A DNA stretch of 64,000 nucleotides from Nocardioides donggukensis. Lineage in GTDB: Bacteria > Actinomycetota > Actinomycetes > Propionibacteriales > Nocardioidaceae. A program made the position numbers and the translations under genes. Positions 16,095 through 23,679 of the stretch are shown here, one piece after another (the stretch's first letter is position 1; each line of letters begins with the position of its first letter). The notes under the pieces were generated by a model. The model was not told the origin of the DNA and made no database searches. It was given only the letters and a program-made list of their open reading frames with translations. The stretch lies in assembly GCF_014842875.1 (NCBI RefSeq), contig NZ_JACYXZ010000003.1:186001-250000 (forward strand). The letters are read 5' to 3'.

Positions 16095-17555
16095 TCAGCC
16101 ACCGAGCCAGTCCAGCAGCCGGTCCGCGAGGTCGGGCCGGCCGAAGAACGAGTTGTGGTCGACCCCGCCGTCGGCGGCGAAGACCAGCCGGTCGGTGATC
16201 GGGAACCCGTCCGCGCCGGGGACGTCGTAGCAGCCGCTGGTGGGCACGACCAGGTCGTTCTCGACGGCACCGAACAGCAGGTCGGTCGCCCCGTCCCGGG
16301 CCACCCGGGCCAGGGGGGCACCCGGCGGCGGCTCGTAGTCGGCCGCCACCGCCCGCAGGCAGGAGCCGGGCGCCGCACGGCCGTTGAGCTCGGCCAGGTA
16401 GTCGCCGCCCGGGTCCATCGAGGTGAGCCCGTCGAGGCCCCCCACCGCCCCGACCGCCAGCTGCTTGAGGACCGCCAGCACCAGCCCGATCGTGTCGGTG
16501 ACCCCGTTGTCGGGGACGAACTGGGCCAGGCCGGTGACCCGGTCCAGCAGGTCGGAGAGGTGCCGGCGGTCGGCCAGGACCGTGCCCGCGTTGGGCGCGG
16601 CGACCATGACCAGCGACCGGACGGCCACGGGTGGGCCGGCGCTCGCGAGCTCCCGGCCGACCAGCCCGCCCCGGGAGTGGGTGACCACGTCCAGCACCAG
16701 GTCCGGCCCGGGCGGCACCAGCCCGACGAGGAGGTCGGCATTCTCCTTCGGGGACATCGACACCGAGTGGTGGTCCAGGGCGAGCAGCCGGCCGCCGTAC
16801 CGGCGGTGCAGCTCGGCCACGGTCTCCTCCGACAGCCGCGCGAACGCCGTGTGCGCCTGCGCGAACGTGCCGTGCAGGAGCAGCAGCGCCGGGCCCTGGC
16901 GCACCTCGGCCCAGTCGGCGTCGGTGAACGGCGGCGCGTCCGGATCGGCGAACCCGTCGGGCCTGACCCGGCGCACGCGGTTGAGCCGGTGCCGGGCCTC
17001 CCACCGGCTCGCGAAGAAGTCGCCGACCCGGCCCAGCACCGGGTCGAGCAGCGGGAAGACCAGCACCTTGAGCACCTTGGTGCCGACCGCCCCGAGCAGA
17101 CCCCGGTCCGCACCCGGCGCGCGCTGGTCGACCGGGACCACCGACCGAGGGACCCGGTAGGTGCGTCGCTCGCCGCCGCGGACCGGCACCTCGCCGGGCG
17201 CGACCGAGTCCGGCAGGTGCCACGAGAGCGAGCCGTCCTCGGCGGCGTAGAGCATCAGCTGGCCGTTGCCGTCGCCCGGCGCCGGCACCTCCACCACGAT
17301 GTCGTCGGCACCGCCGCTCCCCCGGGTGCCGTCGCTGGCCCCGAGCTCGGCGTGCCCGGACACCACGACCGAGAGCTGCTCCCCCAGCCCGGCCAGCAGC
17401 AGGGCCTCCTCGAAGTCGGCGGTGGCCTGCTCCTCGCCCCGCATGCCGGGGCTGCCCGGCGCGTACACCTCGACCTCGCCGGTCAGGCCCGGGGTCGTGA
17501 TCACCACGTCACCGACGACGACCGGGATCCCCTCGGGTCGCAGCTGTGCTGCCAT
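16095..17555 (-). CDS. Serine alpha/beta hydrolase paired with a CHAT protein
   Basis: 486 residues. The first ~200 are beta-rich without a recognised domain. The C-terminal half is an alpha/beta hydrolase opening at 'ALLLLHGTFAQAHTAF'. Predicted triad: Ser294 in 'VVTHSRGGLVGREL', Asp434 in 'ENDLVVPTSG' and His467 in 'GVDHNSFFG'. This resembles lipase/PGAP1-like hydrolases; a substrate, lipid or acylated molecule, cannot be named. No signal peptide, so it is cytosolic. The start ATG 17555 has GAGGAGGAGG upstream and lies only 13 bp after the stop of the CHAT gene, so the two are almost certainly one operon with linked function. The hydrolase may be an effector of, or be processed by, the CHAT protease. 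Confidence 0.82.
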   Translation of the reverse strand: MAAQLRPEGIPVVVGDVVITTPGLTGEVEVYAPGSPGMRGEEQATADFEEALLLAGLGEQLSVVVSGHAELGASDGTRGSGGADDIVVEVPAPGDGNGQLMLYAAEDGSLSWHLPDSVAPGEVPVRGGERRTYRVPRSVVPVDQRAPGADRGLLGAVGTKVLKVLVFPLLDPVLGRVGDFFASRWEARHRLNRVRRVRPDGFADPDAPPFTDADWAEVRQGPALLLLHGTFAQAHTAFARLSEETVAELHRRYGGRLLALDHHSVSMSPKENADLLVGLVPPGPDLVLDVVTHSRGGLVGRELASAGPPVAVRSLVMVAAPNAGTVLADRRHLSDLLDRVTGLAQFVPDNGVTDTIGLVLAVLKQLAVGAVGGLDGLTSMDPGGDYLAELNGRAAPGSCLRAVAADYEPPPGAPLARVARDGATDLLFGAVENDLVVPTSGCYDVPGADGFPITDRLVFAADGGVDHNSFFGRPDLADRLLDWLGG

Positions 17556-17568
17556 CTCGTCCTCCTCC

Positions 17569-20097
17569 TCATGCTCCGTCGTGATCGACCCGGGTCAGCC
17601 GCGCCCGCGGGTGCCCGAAGACCTGGTAGGCCACCAGGGTGGCGTGCAGCCCCGCGTCGCCGCGGCGTACGCCGTCCTCGGTGTAGGTCGCGCGCAGGGC
17701 CCGCACCGCCTCCGCGAGCGGCACCGGCTCCGGCGCCGACAAGGTGGCGGCGTAGAACGACCGGGCGAACCCGGCCGCGACGTCGTCGCGGACGTTCCAC
17801 AGGGGCGCCACGACCGCCGTCGCCCCGATCCGCAGCAGCGTGGAGGCGAACCCCCCGTAGTCGCCCAGCACCCGCTCGTCGGAGCCGACCTGGCAGGCGT
17901 TGAGGAACACGAACGGGCCGTGCTCCAGCCGCCCGTTCTCCAGCTCGGTGGGGGTGAGGAACCGGGCCCTGGTCGGGCCGTCGCCGCGGGCGAGCAGCAC
18001 GATCCCCTCCTGGTCGCCCTGGGCGTCGAACTGCCCGTGCAACGCGACGTGCAGGACGTCGCCCGGCGGGGTCCCGCGGAACAGGTCGATGACCGACCAG
18101 ATCTCCGGCTCCACGGTGGCGGCGACCGGGTCGAACAGGCCGGCGACCTCACCGGCCTCGGTGACCGCGTTCTCCAGGCGCCCCCACCCGGGGACTCCCG
18201 TGTAGTCGGCGGTGAGCACGGCGCCGGTGCGCACCGGGACGCTGCTGCGCGGCCGGGGTCGTGGCCGGTGCTCGGTCAGCGGCCAGCGGGACACCGCGGC
18301 GTGGGCGCCGAGGAACGGGGAGCTCCCGCCCCAGGCGCTGGTCAGGGCCGGCTCGAAGGCGGCCAGCTCCCAGGGCACCGTGAGCTCCTCGGTGAGCAGC
18401 AGGACCGCCGGGGCCCGGTCCCGGCCGGGGGCCTCGACCACCGCCCGGATGGCCTCGCGGACCCCGCGGGGCACGGCCCGGCCGATCCGCAGCGCCCGGC
18501 CGGCCAGCCCCAGGTAGTCGCCGGCCGAGTCGACGGAGAACTGGATCGAGCGGCGGGTCTCGAGCGCGAAGCCGGAGACGTCGCCGTCCAGCGTGGTCAC
18601 GCTCGGCAGGTCCGGGACGTGGACGGCCGGGTCCGCGGCGTACGCGGTCCAGACGAAGGCCTCGGCGCCACTGTCGGCGCGCGACACCGACAGCACGAGG
18701 TCCGGGGCGGCCTCGCCGAGCAGGGGGTCGAGCTCGAGCAGCTGCACCTGGCGGGTCGGCGGCGTGGCCGCCTGGGCCACCCGCGAGGTGTCCTCCACCG
18801 CGACCACGGTGCGCCAGCCGACCGCCACCACCTGCCCCTCGCGAAGCAGCTGGACCCCGAGTCGGCGCTCGGGCGCCAGGTGCTCCCCGTAGCGGGCGAC
18901 CGCGGTCAGCGTCACCGAGGGGTACAGCGTGGTGTCGTCCACCGTGACCACGGCGCGGGGGCTGCCGGTCACCTCGATCGAGGCCGGGTCGAAGAGCAGG
19001 ACGACCTCCAGCTCGACGCGCTCACCGGCGGCCAGGGTCAGCGCCGAGGTGGCGACCAGGCCCGGGTCGCGGCGGGGCTGCAGCCCGAGGGTCACCTCGA
19101 ACGGCTGGTCCAGCACCACCACGTCGGGTCGGGCGGTGCCGGTGTCGACGTCCAGCCGGACGTACGCCGACCGGTCGCCGGTGCGCTCGGGCGCCTCGCG
19201 CGGCTCGGACGGCTCGGGCTGCCCGGGCGGCTCGGGGGCCGGTGGGCCGGCCTCGACCGGACCCCGCCACACCACGTCGTCGGGCCGGTCCGGGACGGCG
19301 GGGCCGGCCGACCCGGTCGGGCCGGCTGGGGCGGCTGGGTGGTCGTCCGGCCCGGCGGCCCCCACTGCCTCGTCCTCGTGCCACCACCGGTGCGGACCGC
19401 GACCGCCCTGCGCCCGCCGGCTCTCGGCGACCTCGGTGAGCAGCGCGGCCACGCCGGTGGGGGCCATCCCCCGGCCGACCACCTCGGCCACGCCCCGCAC
19501 CAGCCGGTCGGTCGGCGTCAGCGCCAGCCCGCGGACCAGGACGGCCCGGTCCTCACCGCCGGCGGGGAGCCCGGCCGCGGTCACGAGCAGGTCAGCGACC
19601 GGCAGCCGCTGGGGTGGGGTCGCCGACAGCACCGACTCGACAGCCAGGCAGGCGCGCTCGGCCCGCTCCTCGTCGCCGGACTCCCCGGCCGCCCGGATCC
19701 GGCGCAGCAGGTCCGCGACCAGCGCACCGGTCTCGTCCGGCGGCAGGGCCTCGAGGTCGACGACGAGAGGCGGCGCGACCACGGCGTCCCCGCCCTCGAC
19801 CCAGCGGGGCAGGTCCCGGGCCACGTCGAGGGCCCGGTCCAGGTCGGCGTCGGACCACGCCGGCGGCACCGCGAGATCGATCTCGGTCGGCGGCTCGGCA
19901 AGGGCGACCAGGTCGCGGATCACGACGGCGGCCGGGTCGGTCCGGCCACGCACCTCCGCGTCGAGCGCCGTACGCTCCCCGGCGGTCAGCCCGAGGCCGG
20001 CGACCGCCGGGACCAGCGCGACACCGGTCGGGGCACCGGCGTCGCTGGAGGCGGCGATCCGCTCCGCCACCGTGAGCCATGCACCGACCGGTTCCAT
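17569..20097 (-). CDS. CHAT-domain (caspase-like) protein with helical N-terminus and beta-sandwich middle
   Basis: 842 residues. Region 1: about 230 residues, largely helical, Ala/Leu-rich. Region 2: about 70 residues of Gly/Pro/Asp-rich linker. Region 3: beta-strands around 'VVVLDQPFEVTLGLQPRR' and 'LAAGERVELEVVLLFDP', an Ig-like sandwich. Region 4 (C-terminal ~250): CHAT protease fold, with candidate dyad His687 in 'LHVALHGQF' and Cys735 in 'FLNACQVGSDERVLGDYGGF', followed by 'GATAVVAPLWNVRDDVA'. All landmarks of an active CHAT are present. I chose ATG 20097, with GGGAGG upstream, over a longer frame with no similarity. CHAT proteins are clan CD proteases related to caspases and separase and often act in signalling or defence. 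The target here is unknown. Confidence 0.85.
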   Translation of the reverse strand: MEPVGAWLTVAERIAASSDAGAPTGVALVPAVAGLGLTAGERTALDAEVRGRTDPAAVVIRDLVALAEPPTEIDLAVPPAWSDADLDRALDVARDLPRWVEGGDAVVAPPLVVDLEALPPDETGALVADLLRRIRAAGESGDEERAERACLAVESVLSATPPQRLPVADLLVTAAGLPAGGEDRAVLVRGLALTPTDRLVRGVAEVVGRGMAPTGVAALLTEVAESRRAQGGRGPHRWWHEDEAVGAAGPDDHPAAPAGPTGSAGPAVPDRPDDVVWRGPVEAGPPAPEPPGQPEPSEPREAPERTGDRSAYVRLDVDTGTARPDVVVLDQPFEVTLGLQPRRDPGLVATSALTLAAGERVELEVVLLFDPASIEVTGSPRAVVTVDDTTLYPSVTLTAVARYGEHLAPERRLGVQLLREGQVVAVGWRTVVAVEDTSRVAQAATPPTRQVQLLELDPLLGEAAPDLVLSVSRADSGAEAFVWTAYAADPAVHVPDLPSVTTLDGDVSGFALETRRSIQFSVDSAGDYLGLAGRALRIGRAVPRGVREAIRAVVEAPGRDRAPAVLLLTEELTVPWELAAFEPALTSAWGGSSPFLGAHAAVSRWPLTEHRPRPRPRSSVPVRTGAVLTADYTGVPGWGRLENAVTEAGEVAGLFDPVAATVEPEIWSVIDLFRGTPPGDVLHVALHGQFDAQGDQEGIVLLARGDGPTRARFLTPTELENGRLEHGPFVFLNACQVGSDERVLGDYGGFASTLLRIGATAVVAPLWNVRDDVAAGFARSFYAATLSAPEPVPLAEAVRALRATYTEDGVRRGDAGLHATLVAYQVFGHPRARLTRVDHDGA

Positions 20098-20132
20098 CGT
20101 GCCTCCCGTGGTGAGGAACCCGCCGCCCGACG

Positions 20133-20176
20133 CTGGATACACGCCCCGCCCGCTGCGCCCTCGCGCACGTATCCAG
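20133..20176. promoter_or_regulatory. Inverted repeat between the two divergent CHAT genes
   Basis: CTGGATAC at 20133-20140 and its exact complement GTATCCAG at 20169-20176 flank a 28-bp GC-rich spacer. They sit in the 136-bp gap between the divergent CHAT genes. The position suits a shared operator or paired half-sites, but no regulator gene is adjacent. Confidence 0.45.
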
Positions 20177-20233
20177 TGACCGCTCGGCGGCTCTATTGTG
20201 GTAGACGGATCCACTTGCGCGAAAGGCCAGCCG

Positions 20234-22768
20234 ATGGCCGCTCGGAACTACGTGAACTTCGACCTGCTCATCGAGCAGGAGAGTGCTGGGCACTTCCAGG
20301 CCCGGGTCACCGGGTCCCCGCAGGGGGCCACGCCCAGCGTCCGGTTCACGCTGCCCTACGACCCGACCACGCTGGAGAACCTGCTGCTCAAGCTGGACCC
20401 CGGCCGGTCCGGCACCCGACGCGCCGGCGCGAGCACCCAGCAGCAGGCCGGCATCGACTTCGGCGGCCCGCTCTACCGCGCGGTCTTCCGCGACGACCTG
20501 CTGCTCACCTGGACCCGCAGCCTCGACCTCGCCCGCCAGCAGGACGCCGGCGGGCTGCGCCTGCGACTGCGCCTGAACGACGCCCCCACGATCGCCGGCC
20601 TGCCGTGGGAGCTGTTGTACGACGCCCGGACCAACAGCTTCATCGCCCAGTCCGAGCGGACGCCGGTGGTGCGCTACCTGGACGTCCCGCAGTCGCCGCG
20701 GGCCATGACCGTCGACGGACCCCTGCACGTGCTGGCGCTGATCTCCTCGCCCGTCGACCAGGACGAGCTGGACGTCGACGCCGAGTGGGAGCTCATCGGT
20801 GACGCCGTCCGGCCCCAGGTCGAGGCCGGCCTGGTGGTGCTGGACCGGCTGCCGCGGCCGACGATGGCCGAGCTCGGCCGCTGGCTGCGCCGGCACGAGA
20901 CCCACGTGCTGCACTTCGTCGGTCACGGCGCCTTCCACGACCAGCTGGGCGAGGGCGTGATCTACCTCCAGGACCGGCACGGCCGCAGCGCGGCGGTCTC
21001 GGCGTCGGTGCTCGGCCCGCAGGTCAAGGACCACGACCCGCTGCGGATGGTGGTCCTCAACGCGTGCCGGTCCGCCCGGGCGGACCTGGTGGACCCGTTC
21101 AGCGGCCTGGCGCAGGGCCTGGTGCAGCAGGACGCGACGGCCGTCGTGGCGATGCAGTTCCCGATCAGCGACCGGGCCGCGGTGACGTTCACCGGTGAGT
21201 TCTACGGGGCCATCGTGGACGGGCTGCCGGTGGACCAGTCGATCACCAGCGCCCGCAAGTCCCTGCTCGCGGACTTCGGTGACGAGTGGGCCACGCCGGT
21301 GCTCTTCCTCCGGGCCCCCGACGGCAACATCTTCGCCGACGTGCACGCGCTCCCCGATGCCGCGCCCGCGCCGCCCCCGCTGCCCCCGCCGCCGGACGAG
21401 GCGCCGCCCGACGACGTACCGCCCGACCAGGCACCACCGGACCAGGCCCCACCGAACCAGGCGCCGGACCAGGCGCCACCGGACCAGGCTCCGCCCGGCG
21501 ACCTGCCGTCCGATGAGGCACCACCGGACCAGACTCCGCCCGGCGACCTGCCGCTCGACGAGGCACCACCCGATGACGTACCACCCGACGAGGCACCACC
21601 GGACGAGGGCGGGTCGGACGGGCGGCGCCGCCTTCCGGACTGGTACGGCGTGCGGGCCAGGTGGGCGTCCGGGGCACTGGCGCTGGCCGTTGTGGTGGGA
21701 GTCGTGGTGGGCACGCAGCTGGCCGACCGACCCGGCGAGGCGGGTCCGGGCGGACAGGGGGACGCCACCCCGTCCGGGACCCCGAACGGGGACACCGACC
21801 CCGACACCGACCCCGACACTGGGCTGCCGGCCTCGGCCCCGCTCACCGACGGCCAGCTCCTCGTGGCGGCCGGGTCGTCCCCGCCGGCGCTGCGGATCCA
21901 CCTCGTCGACACTGACGACGGGTCGGCGGTCCAGGTGACCGACGGGCCGGTGAAGGAGTGGCTGCCGGTCCTCAGCCCGGACCGGGCGACGATGATCTAC
22001 TCCCGGATCCTGGACGGGCCCACGAGCCACGAGCTGCGCACCGCCGGGGTCGACGGGTCCGGTGACCGGGCGCTGTTCGAGACCCCCGAGGAGTGCACGG
22101 CGAACACCGGCCGGCCGGCGTGGTCGGCCACGGAGCCGACCCACCTGGTGATGCGCTGCCTCGACTCCGCCTCGGTCTGGCGGCTGGTGCTGGTGGACGT
22201 CGACGGCACCGTCCTGCGCACCTATGCGACCACCGAGGCGGGCGAGCCGCTGCGCAACTTCGGCGACCCCACGATCTCCCCCGACGGGAGGACGATCGTG
22301 TTCTGGGGCAGCACGGAGTCCGGCAACGCCGTGGCCTCCGGCGCGCTCTACGCCGTCGACATCGGCGCGGACGGCGACGGGGACGGCGACGGGGGCGGCG
22401 ACCAGGAGGGGCAGGAGCCGACCCTACTCGTGGGGAGCGAGGCGGACCAGTCCTACAGCGACCCGGTCTTCTCCCCCGACGGCTCCCGGCTGGCGTTCCG
22501 CCAGAGTATGGGAGGCAACTTCGAGATCGTCGCGGTGCCGTTCTCGCAGGCCGATCGCACCGTGGGCGACCCGGTCCGGCTCACGGACTCCCCGGCCGTC
22601 GACGAGGACCCGATGTTCTCCCCCGACGGCAGCCGGGTCGCCTTCAGCCGCCGGGACGCGAACGGGACCCGCATCCTCGTCGTGCCCGTGGGCGGCGGGG
22701 AGCCCGTGCCGCTCCTCGAGGAGGGCCTGGACCGGGTCCAGCTGGTGCCCGCCTGGTCGCGCCGCTGA
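20234..22768 (+). CDS. CHAT protease-like domain, Pro-rich linker, one membrane helix, C-terminal beta-propeller
   Basis: 844 residues in an unusual order. Residues 1-160: beta-rich start ('YVNFDLLIEQ', 'LPWELLYDARTNSF'). Residues ~165-365: CHAT fold with His231 in 'LHFVGHGAFHD' and Cys278 in 'MVVLNACRSARADL', then 'DATAVVAMQFPISDRAAV'. Residues ~375-465: a run of APPDQ/DEAPPD-type repeats. Residues ~478-498: one hydrophobic helix ('SGALALAVVVGVVVGTQL') with Arg before it, predicting cytosolic CHAT and outside C-terminus. Residues ~525-844: TolB/WD40-like propeller with SPDG repeats ('FSPDGSRLAF', 'FSPDGSRVAF', 'ISPDGRTIVF'). ATG 20234 has GAAAGG upstream. The architecture suggests a surface sensor joined to a caspase-like protease; the ligand and target are unknown. 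Confidence 0.87.
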   Translation: MAARNYVNFDLLIEQESAGHFQARVTGSPQGATPSVRFTLPYDPTTLENLLLKLDPGRSGTRRAGASTQQQAGIDFGGPLYRAVFRDDLLLTWTRSLDLARQQDAGGLRLRLRLNDAPTIAGLPWELLYDARTNSFIAQSERTPVVRYLDVPQSPRAMTVDGPLHVLALISSPVDQDELDVDAEWELIGDAVRPQVEAGLVVLDRLPRPTMAELGRWLRRHETHVLHFVGHGAFHDQLGEGVIYLQDRHGRSAAVSASVLGPQVKDHDPLRMVVLNACRSARADLVDPFSGLAQGLVQQDATAVVAMQFPISDRAAVTFTGEFYGAIVDGLPVDQSITSARKSLLADFGDEWATPVLFLRAPDGNIFADVHALPDAAPAPPPLPPPPDEAPPDDVPPDQAPPDQAPPNQAPDQAPPDQAPPGDLPSDEAPPDQTPPGDLPLDEAPPDDVPPDEAPPDEGGSDGRRRLPDWYGVRARWASGALALAVVVGVVVGTQLADRPGEAGPGGQGDATPSGTPNGDTDPDTDPDTGLPASAPLTDGQLLVAAGSSPPALRIHLVDTDDGSAVQVTDGPVKEWLPVLSPDRATMIYSRILDGPTSHELRTAGVDGSGDRALFETPEECTANTGRPAWSATEPTHLVMRCLDSASVWRLVLVDVDGTVLRTYATTEAGEPLRNFGDPTISPDGRTIVFWGSTESGNAVASGALYAVDIGADGDGDGDGGGDQEGQEPTLLVGSEADQSYSDPVFSPDGSRLAFRQSMGGNFEIVAVPFSQADRTVGDPVRLTDSPAVDEDPMFSPDGSRVAFSRRDANGTRILVVPVGGGEPVPLLEEGLDRVQLVPAWSRR
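21394..21612 (+). repeat. Degenerate tandem repeat encoding the Pro/Asp-rich linker
   Basis: About fifteen imperfect 15-bp units read as APPDQ, APPDD or APPDE with inserted PPGDLP blocks. They encode the spacer between the CHAT domain and the membrane helix. Such repeats change length easily by slippage, so linker length may vary between strains. Confidence 0.8.
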
Positions 22769-22799
22769 CCCGTCCCGCAGCGCGGCGGGCTGAACCACC

Positions 22800-22854
22800 T
22801 TGACTGGACTTACGGCGTAAGGCTACGCTGCCACTCTCAGCCTTACGCCGTACG
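22800..22854 (+). promoter_or_regulatory. Promoter with paired palindromic operators for the DUF4386 gene
   Basis: A near-palindrome CTTACGGCGTAAG (22809-22821) recurs reversed as CTTACGCCGTACG (22842-22854). Together they form a perfect 14-bp inverted repeat (22811-22824 with 22839-22852) around a 14-bp spacer. A candidate -35 TTGACT (22800-22805) and -10 TACGCT (22824-22829) are 18 bp apart, so one operator fills the promoter spacer and the other lies just after the -10. Palindromes of this type are bound by TetR-family repressors; none is encoded next to this gene. Confidence 0.7.
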
Positions 22855-22878
22855 TCTGCCCCGACCTGGAGACCACCG

Positions 22879-23679
22879 ATGCCCACCCCCACGACTCCCC
22901 CGACAACGCCCACCATGGGCCCCACCACCGGCCTCACCACCCGCCCGGCCACCGCCGCCCGGTGGGCCGGACTGGGGTACCTCGCCCTGTTCCTGCTGGC
23001 GATCTTCGCCAACTTCCTCGCCGTCGGCGCCGTCCTCGACCCGGAGAGCCCCCGCTCCACGTTCGCGGACCTGACCGCCTCGGAGACCACGTTCCGCTTC
23101 GGTGCCGCGGCGTTCCTGGCCGTCTTCCTCATCGACATCGTCGTCGCCTGGGCGCTCTACGTGCTGTTCCGCGGACTGCACCGCGACCTCTCCCTGCTCG
23201 CCGCCTGGTCGCGGCTGGTCTACACGGTCTTCCTCGGGGTGGCCCTGGTGTACCTGTTCCAGGCGTTGGAGCTGGTCCGGATCGGCGGCGACGACCGGGG
23301 CCGGCTCGAGGGTGACGTCCTGCTCGCCCTGCAGTCCTTCGACATGACCTGGGTGATCGGCCTGGCCGCGTTCGGCGTCCACCTCGTGCTGCTCGGCCGG
23401 CTCCTGCTCGCCACGCCCGGGGCACCCCGCTGGCTGGGCTGGGTCGTCGTCGTGGCCGGCGTCGCCTACGTCGTGGACACCGTCGCCCACCTCGTGCTGG
23501 CCGACTACCCGGCGTACGCCGACGTGTTCCTCGCCGTAGTGGCCGTGCCGTCGGTGGTCGGCGAGTTCGGCGTCACCGTCTGGCTGCTGCTGGTGGCCGC
23601 CGGCCGCCGACCGGTGCCGGCCGTCTCAGCAGGGTCCGAGCACGAAGGTCGGCTGGAAGGTCACGCACTGCGAGGTTGA
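22879..23679 (+). CDS. DUF4386-family membrane protein
   Basis: 266 residues with about six transmembrane helices. The first 25 residues are a Thr/Pro-rich tail; the membrane part starts at 'AARWAGLGYLALFLLAIF'. The helix 'VFLIDIVVAWALYVLFRGL' and the segments 'RLVYTVFLGVALVYLFQAL' and 'GWVVVVAGVAYVVDTVAHL' fit DUF4386. Function is unknown for the family, which is often under small repressors. A doubled palindromic operator lies just upstream. The 3' end overlaps the last 54 bp of the convergent gene at 23626, so read-through antisense effects are possible. Confidence 0.85.
   Translation: MPTPTTPPTTPTMGPTTGLTTRPATAARWAGLGYLALFLLAIFANFLAVGAVLDPESPRSTFADLTASETTFRFGAAAFLAVFLIDIVVAWALYVLFRGLHRDLSLLAAWSRLVYTVFLGVALVYLFQALELVRIGGDDRGRLEGDVLLALQSFDMTWVIGLAAFGVHLVLLGRLLLATPGAPRWLGWVVVVAGVAYVVDTVAHLVLADYPAYADVFLAVVAVPSVVGEFGVTVWLLLVAAGRRPVPAVSAGSEHEGRLEGHALRG

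Noticed and set aside
14292..17903. 1200-codon plus-strand frame across the M14 and hydrolase genes
   Set aside because: Antisense composition artefact; three well-defined minus-strand genes or gene parts occupy the region.
17266..20802. 1178-codon plus-strand frame across the CHAT gene
   Set aside because: It crosses two real genes and a promoter region and contains no recognisable fold.
21394..21612. Possible CRISPR or minisatellite outside genes
   Set aside because: The repeat is in frame and encodes the linker of a membrane protein.
16095..22768. Craspase-type (Cas7-11 linked) or gasdermin system
   Set aside because: No Cas7-11, TPR-CHAT or gasdermin-like gene within the window; only the CHAT fold is shared.
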